DNA from: Scolanthus callimorphus
Lineage: Eukaryota; Cnidaria; Anthozoa; Actiniaria; Edwardsiidae
Direction: 5' to 3'
Assembly (NCBI GenBank): GCA_033964015.1
Contig: CM066914.1
Span: 7,555,831 to 7,619,830 of the forward strand
DNA length: 64,000 bases
The position numbers and the translations under genes were made by a program. The notes under the pieces are model-generated. The model saw only the letters and a program-made list of their open reading frames with translations, did not search any database and was not told where the DNA came from. Of the stretch, positions 50,836 through 61,200 are shown piece by piece. Positions within the stretch are counted from its first letter, which is position 1. Every line of letters starts with the position of its first letter.

Positions 50836-51249
50836 AAGTCATCAACTTCAGAAACTTGACAGAGATTTTCTTTATTGTGATAGAAAAGTGCTGTACATGG
50901 TACAAAGTGGGAATCCCCTGGTAAATGATTCACTAGGTTCATCCTCAATATTCAATAGAGACTATTCACATTATATAATCTGCATAAGATGTTTTAGCGC
51001 GTTTTGTTTCCTCAAAACCCACCCAATCGTCAAGTTAAAAACGCAAGTAACACATCTTGTCGGTGTTAGAGATATAAATATCCGATAGGCAGCGAAGAGA
51101 CAAGTTTAAAGTGCCCATAACATGAATGACATAAATTTAAAACTTAGGCTAAAAATGATGTTACCAGGGATATCTCGGTATATCCAGGGATATTACTACC
51201 AAAATATATCTTACTACCGTACCGAGATATATCTTATTTCATAGAATGA

Positions 51250-51840
51250 TTGTTATTCGAATTTTTTTCAGTGTGATCATAACTTTGTGACAAGCGAGTA
51301 CCTATTCACGCGTCGAATGCAATGAGCCGTGTCATTAGCGGTTCGAAATATTCGAAAGATATAGAGGATATTACACGGTGGCGCGAAGATATGAGTTTTA
51401 TTTTCGAGTGGCAAGAACAATATTTTACGAATGAGCGCAGCGAATGAGTAAAATATTGTTTTTGACACGAGAAAATAAAACTCATATCTTCAAGCCACCG
51501 TGTAATTTTCTTTTTATTATATAGACAAACCAGAAAAAAAAAATCCAAACTGATTTCCAAGCACTTTTGTTTTGACCGATATCCTCACTAGTGAGGATAT
51601 GGAAAATATGTCACGCAGGTCCCGGATGTAGCTTCGTATGAGATCTACGAGTGGCGTATTTCCCAGTAAAACACTCGTGTCTATATAATAAAATTAGATA
51701 TTTTCTTTGACAATCAGAATCGAAATTAATTAATCAAGCGGCAACGACCTAATTACACGGCTCATTGCATTCGACGCGTGAATATTGAATCACTTGTCAC
51801 AACAAAACAGGAATTCGCCACGCTGAAAAAATAGCATTCG
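51250..51840. mobile_element. Foldback element with nested inverted repeats
   Basis: The outer arms share TTGTGACAAG and CACGCGTCGAATGCAATGAG (51308-51327 and 51758-51780). A strong inner stem at 51371-51505 pairs TTACACGGTGG with its complement and continues through ATATGAGTTTTATTTTC. The element is about 0.55-0.6 kb; exact ends are unclear. Confidence 0.75.
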
Positions 51841-52007
51841 TAGTGGGTGGGTTCAGCTCCTAATAACTTCGAGAAAAACTATTTCCAAGAACACCCATCC
51901 TTTGTCGTAAAATGTCTCGGTGGTAATATAATCTTGATCAGACTCGAGCCCGCAAGTTTTAAAATCATGTCTATTACGTGTTATAGGCAGTTTAAGTTGT
52001 CTGTTCC

Positions 52008-52130
52008 CGCCAATGCCAATCCGAAGAAGGAGCTGGCAGCATCGCGTGTTTCTGCACTAGCCAATGAAATGGAACTTCGTGACTTTGCATCAGCCAATCC
52101 GAGGAGAGGATCATTGGCACCATCCAATCA
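52008..52130. promoter_or_regulatory. Cluster of CCAAT boxes
   Basis: Five CCAAT motifs on the plus strand and one inverted (ATTGG near 52111) occur in about 120 bases, three of them spaced about 33 bases apart. NF-Y sites are often arranged so, but the adjacent genes converge here and no transcript start is evident. Confidence 0.35.
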
Positions 52131-52235
52131 GAGATGAGCGGCGTGTCACACGTTGGGCGAAGGACTACATCTGTCCCTAGTCCCAATGTACACAGTACTG
52201 ACCAGTTGTACACGATATGGTGGTCGCATTTTATG

Positions 52236-55200
52236 TTATGTAAACTGCTGCAGTGCTGTCTTCACCCTGACGGAACAGAATATAGACAGTCAGGTTTATT
52301 TGAAACAGCTTTATTAGTTAGCCTGTAGGAAGCTTGCGCGCCCAGCCGCAAGTTGTCGAACATGACAAGGGGCGACATAAACACGAAAGAAAAAACACAC
52401 TGTAAGCAAGCTTAGAAATTTGTAGACGTGAGCGATTGGTCCAGTGGAAACTCTAAAAGCCAAATTTGTCGTTTCGCGATGCACCCACTCAAACCATCAA
52501 TTATTTGTTGTTGCTTTCCCTGTCCGCCAAACAAACTTTCTGAGCCCATCAGGTTCTTGCTCAGTTTCGCCCAGTGCAGATGACTGGCTTCCATTGCGGA
52601 AAAAAAAAAACAGACAAACGTTACGACGGAAGTCAGGCATTACAGGGTAAGAGCATGATTGGCTAAGAAAATTTGACCGGCGGACAAATGATGTTTTGAT
52701 TTTGTGCAGCGCGAAGCAACGGATTTTCCTGTAACAAAAATTCTCAGAAGACTACATATTTCTATCTTTCTTACCTCTCAAACAGATGCGCGTCTGTAGT
52801 CGTTAGGAGTGACTGTAGAAGTTTCTGTACTCCCATATCCCGTAGTTTACTCTGTCTATCTGCCGCGCCCTCTTCCGTGTTCCATACCAGGTTTGAGATA
52901 CAGTACGTCGCCGCCATCTGTAGTTTGACGCTGTCATGCATCATGTAGTGCATCAGGCGCTTGAGGAGGCTCTCGTCTCGAGTCAGGAAATCCTTGGCGC
53001 TGGTGCCATTAGCGATGTTTGCAAGTACACAGAGCGCCTGATTTGTAAACAAATCAACAAACATGAAAATAAGCGGACAAGGAGTAAGATCCGAGAAATC
53101 CTTACTTTTTCACAGAGTACCAGGAAATGTGCCCTTTGGGTTCAGTGTATTCAGTTTATTCATTTTTTTGCCAGGAAATATACATCAATATCTATATATA
53201 TAAAAAATAATAATAATAATTTCCAGGCGAGGAAGCTCATAAAGAAACCTTAAGGGTTTACAGCTGGTTTACAGCAAAGGGTTAAAAGTGGAATTCAGCA
53301 TGATAATGGTCCGAAAAAGCATGTTCAAAGGGATCCAAATACAGTTTTCATTGTCTTATGAATCGTCATTTCTACTACAGCCTTTCTTGAATACAGCCTT
53401 GCATGCACCACGTATATCTCTCATTCTCCATAACAACAGCAAAGGATTAAAAGTGGAATTTAGCATGATAATGGTCCGAAAATAAGCATGTTCAGGGGGC
53501 CCTTGCAGCCCCAGACAATCTGGAAAACCCCTTGCATGCACCACGTATATCTCTCATTCGCCATAACAACAGCAAAGGATTAAAAGTGGAATTTAGCATG
53601 ATAATGGTCCGAAAATAAGCATGTTCAGGGGGCCCTTACAGCCCCAGAAACGGGCTGTAACAGAGCAAGGTAAATACAAGGATAATGCATACAGTGTGCA
53701 GCGAGCGACGAAGTTTACGGACGTTGAAAGAGTTTAAGTTCGTTCCTGTATCAGTCGAGTTGCGTGTGTGTCTTCTCGACTGGAAAGCTACTCGGGTCGA
53801 GTACTTCTTCAAATAGTAAAAAGAAAGCGTAGAAAATATTGTGATGACTAGTACTTCTATGGCCATGAAAACGACGCTGAGTAAATCCACCAACAGAGTA
53901 AACCCGATCACTACCATGTAAACAGAAACCAATAAAAAGAAATTCGGCAGAAATCTGAGACGCTTGAAAGTCACGACCACGGGATAAGAGGACTTCAATT
54001 TGATGGCAAGAAAACGATCTATGTTGATGATAGTCGACGTGAACAAAGTTATAGCCACCAGTGTGTATCCGCCGATAGCTGAAATACGCCTGAATACGCA
54101 GTATTCGTAGACCCGGCCGTAGAGAGCGCAGATATGGAATGCCACAAAGGCCGGCTCCACTATTACGCCCATGAGGGCATCAGACAGTACAAAGTTGCAC
54201 AGGAGCGCTCTGGATGGGGTATAAAGTTCTGGGGTTTTCCAGATTGTTAGTATGATGAATGAGTTAAGGATTGAAGCGATTACTGAAGAGATTGATAGCA
54301 CAGATACAAGGGATATAACGTAGGGGTCTGCATTGACATGTCCACTTTGGTTGAAGGGGTGCAAAGTACAAAGTTGCACAGGAGCGTTCTGGTTGGGGTA
54401 TGAAGTTCTGGGGTTTTCCAGATTGTTAGTATGATGAATGAGTTAAGGACTGAAGCGATTACTGAAGAGATTGATAGCACAGATACAAGGGATATAACGT
54501 AGGGGTCTGCATTGACTTGTCCACTTTGGTTGAAGGGGTGCAAATGGTGGATACATGATTCAAAGTTTTCACCACCCTCCACTTGCGTGGTAAATTGCTC
54601 CATGATGCAATCCTCTTGCGCTTTCCTTTCGTTTTCTTAAAGGTAGAAATCTGCAAGTGTCTACATTCACCTCAGGGGTAAAGGCTCCATAGCGAAAACG
54701 AGAATGCCCCGTCAATAATTTAAAAGCTTTGTCTTTATAAATGCTATGCTCCGTAACTATTACCACTGTATGCATTGCTACGCGACCTCAAAGTTCACTG
54801 TTGCGATGGGCGATTGGCGATTTTTAGCCGTCAATCAAAACTAAAACGTTGGATTCGGCTACTTTAGTGGGCCGACATTGATTGCAAAATCAACTGAATT
54901 TATTGTAAGCTATCCTTTGGCTTTCTGGCTTAGAATTATTAACTTTCTGGCTCAAGAAAATTTACATTACAATTCCTTTACTGAGAATCGCCAATCGCAA
55001 CCGTGAATTTTGAGGTCGCGTAGCAATGCATACAGTGGTAATAGCCACAGGAAAAAATGTTTGATCAGAAATAACTGAATACGGAGAAAACAACGAACTC
55101 AGTGTGAATGGAGTTTTTCCAAATGGCAAGACGTATTTGTACCCGTAATCAGCACAATACCAATGCTTTCCAACAAAAAATATATTGAATGAAGAGCAAA

Positions 55201-58200
55201 GGAGAACAGTTAATCTGTTAGATAAAAAGAAACATCGACAAAGCTGATTCGTTAAGGAACATTCCAGCTGGCAGTCTTAGATGTAATTGAAAACCTCAGT
55301 GGTTATTAAATAGCACACAACAGCAGAACGCCTTCATTCAGTAATACCACGAATGTATTTTCATGGAAGTCTATAGGCAGAAAACAGACTCCCAAAGGAG
55401 AAATCAATCCTTAAATTTCTGTACAGGATAGAACAAATTCCAATTATTTGCAGCCTTTTCTTTTGAAATGGGCACATCGTATTATATTAAAAATCAAGCA
55501 TCAACCTGTCGTTGAGTGGGCGGCGTGTTAAATTTTCTTAGCTAACTGCGCCCTGTTAAACAAACAGAAAATCCAAGAGTGCTAGATGAGATTGACTTAT
55601 CATAACATGACCTTACACATGTTAAACCAAACGCAACGCAATTACGAAACATCAGATGAGAATTTACCCAAGTCGTTTTGACATAATTATGGCCAAACAA
55701 CCAATAGTGAATGCATCATTTCTGGTGACACTAGCTTCATGATTAAATAAAGTTTAGATATACGGTAAGGCCCATGCCAGGTGGCCCACGCCTATTGTTT
55801 GTGTACTGTAACATGAATATTATAGAGTTTTTATCGGGTTGTAGGAAGGGATGTATGGGGCAAGGTTTAGACCTGGAAATGTATAAGAAATTCCTCAATA
55901 AAAGTTACTGGAATTTAACAGTGGTTAGTCGTTACTGTCCTTGATGCTCCTGATAAATTAACTTTTTTTTTATCAATTTCCAGGTCTGCCCCATACATCC
56001 CTTAATAAGTACTTTAAACACAAGTATGTCCAAACCAAATATAGTAAAATTGCATCATTACTGCTGACATAAGAGAAGTTTATTAAAGGTGTTAAAATCG
56101 CTAAATCTTTGATAAGACTTCGTGTCATTGACGCTAATGACGTTCTATAAATGGCTTCTAGGTTTTGGCTTTTATTTCATTTAGCTGGGAAAATACGTAA
56201 TAACAACAAACAACCCTACAAGATGACGGAAGAGATAAGCGGTATATTGACCGATATATAATGGCTTTCCTTTATCCTGGAATATTTCATTTACATGCCC
56301 GCGTAGAAATACACGTGATACGTGGGATATCCCATGTTTTCAGTATATACCACATCAGTGCATAGTCATTTTCGCGCGCTCTGATTGGTTCCTGAAATAG
56401 TAGATATTCTATTCACCTCCCCTTAAGGTGGATAGCTGTTAATTAGTATACGACTGTGACATCCTTTTATACCATATAAGGTCGAGTGCAGGTTGAGTGC
56501 AGATACCCAGTCGTATTACACGCTAAAGGCCATATTACAATGTAGAGCAAACCGGTTATGAACCGGTTTTGCGTGCGCATTTTATGGCTTACCGATCGTG
56601 TAGTAGTAAAAAAATGGTTGTCTTCGAGTGCATATTGAAATGAAAAAATAGTTTTGTTCGTCGTATGGTCAATAACTCATTAGATGTTTTTCATGTAACT
56701 TCATATGTTTTTCACGTTGCTAGCATTTTTCCTCGCCGATGCGGAGCTCGGAAAAATACGTCCGCAACTCGTAAAATACCCACCCGTATTACACAAAAAA
56801 AACAATATGATCTATGGATCCACTCGAAAGCATCGTATACCTATTTTATACCACGTCGGCAAAGTCTGTAAATACAGGGCATACGTAATTACCTGCTCTT
56901 TGACATCCACCGAGTGTGACTGGCTGTCCAATATGGGTTTGACACTGTCCATTATTTGGCCGCCGTGTAGAGTCATAATCCGGTCGATATCCTACAAACG
57001 AGCATCACAAAAAGGTCGTGTTGATATGATTTCACTCAAGAGTGGAATAATTGTATTACTGAGACACAGGACGTTATCCAAAAAAGACTTCCCTTTTATA
57101 AGACACACAAGCGAAAACCCAACCACGGGAAAAGCTGGATCCATCCACAGGCACATCCACGAAAAGTTTTCGGAATTACAAAGATAGCAATGGGAAATCC
57201 GAACACTTCCCATTCTTCTACCATGGGAAATTCAGCTTTTCCCATGGATGGGTTTCTGCAGAAATTCCCTGTGAGAGAAAGGACTTCTGAGTGGAATAAT
57301 TGTACTCTGTGATGGCGGTGCTGTGGGGAGTATCAGGGGGGGGGGGGGGGGCAGTCTCGTGCCCGCGTCTCTTGTGGTGACTCCAATCGATTTCTCTATG
57401 AAAACTGTTTTGGAGCCGTAGGGACTGGGAATGAGTTCTAGACACGGCGCATATCCCATAACTCTCTGCGCGCCCTGTAAGAATTATCCCACAAAACATT
57501 GCGTACCCTACAAACCCCGGAAAGAGTCTGGATACGAGGGGGGAGGGGAGTATCAAACATATTTTGCATCTCATTTGTTACTCGTGCAAGACGCGAGTAT
57601 GGAAAGACTTTTGAAACTCTGTGATGGTTGTTTGTCTCGCGACTTATTTATATCGCTATACTACTCCTGCTAGAGAATTCGGGGAAAGCGCGTAATGCGC
57701 CTTCCCTAGTTTTGAAGCCAAACCTTCTAGAAAATATGTTCTCTTCAGCCTCTCTCCCTCCTTGTGTTCCACCCACATTACCCTAGCAACGAGACTGGGA
57801 CTAAAATATAAGTGACTCCGACATTGTCCCCAGTACCTCACGTCCTGATAGGAGATTTCGCATCAAACCGAGGCTCTTCATGATCACGTGATGGTCCGGG
57901 TCTTCTAATAACCTGAGCAACAAACAGCGCAATTCGTAAATGTACTGTATAGGGGGAGTAGTAGTATCTTATGGACCACTGTACCCGCGTATTAATGCGA
58001 GCAGTGGTATTTTTTTGCTACTTGTTTTACTTTTAAAATGTTTTACTGCAGACTCCAATAAACTAAACTAAGTTGTAAATAGATATTAGATACATAATTA
58101 ATTGTAAATAATTTAAAAGGAGGAACGTGATGAAGTCATATTACTTTAACTTTGTAATGTATGACATAATAAACGTCAAAGGCATCATGACTACTCAAAG

Positions 58201-61200
58201 CTTGAGTACCTGAATAACTGCGTAGGTCCCAGCACCTCCAGGATTTTACTCTTTGTCACTTCATCTGCCTGATATGCCATGTTCTGAAATCACAGATATT
58301 ACACCGTCAGATATTACACCGTCAGATATTACACCGACAGATATTACACCGTCAGATATTACAGAGGCAGATATTCAAATGGTCATTAATACTTTATTAT
58401 ATCATAAGAAAACCACAACCTCCTTCATATCTCGGATTGTAGGGAGCAAGGGTTTCTGACAATCCCTCATTGGTAGGCTAACCGGGGCGCCGTAAAAGGC
58501 GCCTTTATTTCTCTTGCCCTCCCTCTTCACCTCTTCCGCCGCGCGCCGCGTTTGTACAATTCCGAGACACTGTGGGTCGAGGGCTAAACCAACGTCTTGT
58601 TTGGTACATATGTAGTACAAACATGCAGCTGGATATTCTGGCTGCTAGGTTGTGTTGTGTTTTGGGACTCAACGTGGTAGCTTTACAATACATACCATGA
58701 GCGCCCAGATGCCGTTAAGTCTGAGCGCACTCTGTGGTCGACTTGTAAGATCAGCAAGAAGGCTCACGGCGCCTGCCTCTAGAATCGGCTAACGAAAAGA
58801 ACATGCATGTGAGATGTATAAAAGTTAACCCAGGATAGTCAATATGAGTAGTGGTATGATCATGCGTGTGACAGAGGAAGAAGGACTGTTGAATCATGAA
58901 ATCATGGAATGATATGTATGTATAAAATTGTATGTATAAAATGTCCTTATGCCACACTACCTCAGATCACGCTACACTACACTAGCAGAGAGCTGTGAGT
59001 ACGATCTAAGGGGGCGCGACACAAAAGTCTGCCTTCCTCTTCCAAAAACGGAATTGGCTAGGAAAGCGTTTATCTTTCGATGTGCACGGGAATGGAACAA
59101 TCTACCAAACAGCTTGAGGGCTGCAAGGAATCTAACTCAATTCAAGAAGAATTTGCGTTCTCTCCCCGCCCCTGCCTTTTTGTAACACTATTTTAAATGC
59201 CTTATAACGAATTGTAATTATTGATTGAAAATTACTTTAGATTTTAAAATTTCTTATGAATTATTACCTTATATGTTTCGTCACGGTTTTCATGAAAAAC
59301 AGTGTCGTTGATGAAAATTCCGTGCTCAAATAAAGACATGTATGTATGTATGTATGAATAATTACTCAGTCAACACCAACATCATACCACTACGCATAAA
59401 GTCAGATGACCATAACTGAAATGGATGCGTATAAACAGAATCCAGGTATTAACATTCTGTTAAGTAATTACAACTGAATTCGTCTTTTCGCTGTGCGTTA
59501 AAAAACAAAATTTATTTGGCTTGAGGGATTTTGTTCTGCCAATCAAACTATCTGTGCCAATCAGACCTTTGCTCTGTATATTCGCCTAGCCTGATTAACT
59601 GTACGATTTTTGATTCATACTCTTGCGGCCCTAAAGAGCCCTAGTCAGCCTAGCCTGCGAGCCGGCTCTCCAAGTAGGTTTTTTGGATATTCCACTTTCC
59701 TTGGCGCGCGGGATTCCTGTGTCACTGGGGGAAAGAAGTGATACAGGAATCCCGCCCGCCAAAAATAAATCAAATATCCTGAAAAACCCACTGGAGAGCC
59801 TGCTCACAGGCTATAATCAGCCAGTCCTTTGTTATTGTTTTCCCACGATATTAGAATACGAATTACGTGTAGCGATACTCTCCAAGTAGGTTTTTTGGAT
59901 ATTCCACTTTCCTTGGCGCGCGGGATTCCTGTGTCACTGGGGGAAAGAAGTGATACAGGAATCCCGCCCGCCAAAAATAAATCAAATATGCTGAAAAACC
60001 CACTGGAGAGCCTGCTCACAGGCTATAATCAGCCAGTCCTTTGTTATTGTTTTCCCACGATATTAGAATACGAATTACGTGTAGCGATATCGAAAAAACA
60101 ACGTACAAACAAAGTTTTATACCTGATCTACCGAATTCAATCGAAAATATCGCACTACATTCCCTAAATCAACGGATGGAAATGGATGCTTTCTCTGACT
60201 CGGTATGTTGCTAGGTTGACAAAATGGAGGTTGATTTAGACTCTTTAGGGCTACGGGTATGACTGAGGCCACGCCACAAGGCTAGTGCGAAATTATTTTA
60301 TGTGGACGCGCTCTGCCGCAGTTGTCTATACTACCTCTAGACTCACCATACAATGTAGTTCCCTCACCTCCTTGCTTGGCGAGAATTCGAGAAGGAGGTT
60401 GCAAAGCGCAGATGAAGCCACGGTAAGCATGCCTTCAGAGGCGTTATGCATGAGTTTCATGATGGGTTTCCAAACCACCGTGTCCTGTAGGCTGGTTCGT
60501 AATTGTTGTACAGACCGTGAGAGGCTGTGAAGACACTTGACAGCAGCTAGCTGCACATGGGGATTAGGGTCCTCTAGTCCTGTCACCACGTGATCCATGG
60601 TGCTCTCCAGTTCAATTATCTGTTGTTATTGGTATCACAAAGGCGACATCAACATAGCGATAACAACCAACAACGCTTAGCTACTAAAATAATTTGAAGC
60701 CTGTCCTCTACTATTACAGTCAAGCACTATTATTTCAAAAGCGACTGAACTTTTCAATTCCTCAAATTTCATGGAAAGTGGACTAAGTAATCTTGAAATT
60801 CGTGGCTTACCAAAATAATTGTTTCGGGCTTCCTGTGTCGCACGTACGCGCGCCAAAAATGGCGGGAAAAAGTTTAGGCGATCAGAAACTTTCAGACACA
60901 CTTGACTACGAGACGATACTAGCCAGCTCTACCTCTAGACTAAGCACATCTTGACTAAAATTGCGATAGTCTATTTAGTTGCAGTTATAGAGCAAAAGTA
61001 TTGCCATCTCGAATACTATAAGCGAGGCCCTAGGAACCCAGTAAAATGCATGATGTCTGAATCACGCAAAGTCAATGCATTGAAAAATATTAAACTATAA
61101 ATGGACGGACAGACAGACAGACAAAATCACAGAGACAAATCCTTACTCTTTTTCTGATGTCTTCGTCATTTGCACCAAGCGAGGCGAGTGCCTTGAAAGA

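Larger units (their letters stand above)
50200..52235. other. Convergent intergenic region between the BEN gene and ARMC8
   Basis: No gene supported. It holds two inverted-repeat elements (50607-50835 and about 51250-51840) and a cluster of CCAAT boxes at 52008-52130. Open frames here follow repeats. Confidence 0.6.
53280..54603 (-). pseudogene. Class A GPCR pseudogene inside an ARMC8 intron
   Basis: The open part (53636-54379) encodes TM1 to TM6 of a rhodopsin-like receptor: N-terminal glycosylation-type site (NQS), TM1 with [17 protein letters not shown]2 with [10 protein letters not shown], an IDRFLAI version of the DRY motif after TM3, and TM6 with LLCYSPF. An in-frame TAA follows GL just before TM7. 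TM7 and helix 8 are present downstream as [17 protein letters not shown], in two copies, one at 53356-53544 and one just after the stop. In the other copy the same codon is CAA. At the 5' end a 179 bp tandem duplication (54189-54367 and 54368-54546) repeats TM1 and shifts the frame. The ligand is unknown; the sequence resembles cnidarian amine-type orphan receptors. Confidence 0.8.

Noticed and set aside
56665..57187. 160-codon plus-strand frame
   Set aside because: It runs antisense across a real ARMC8 exon (56893-56991), so it is a shadow.
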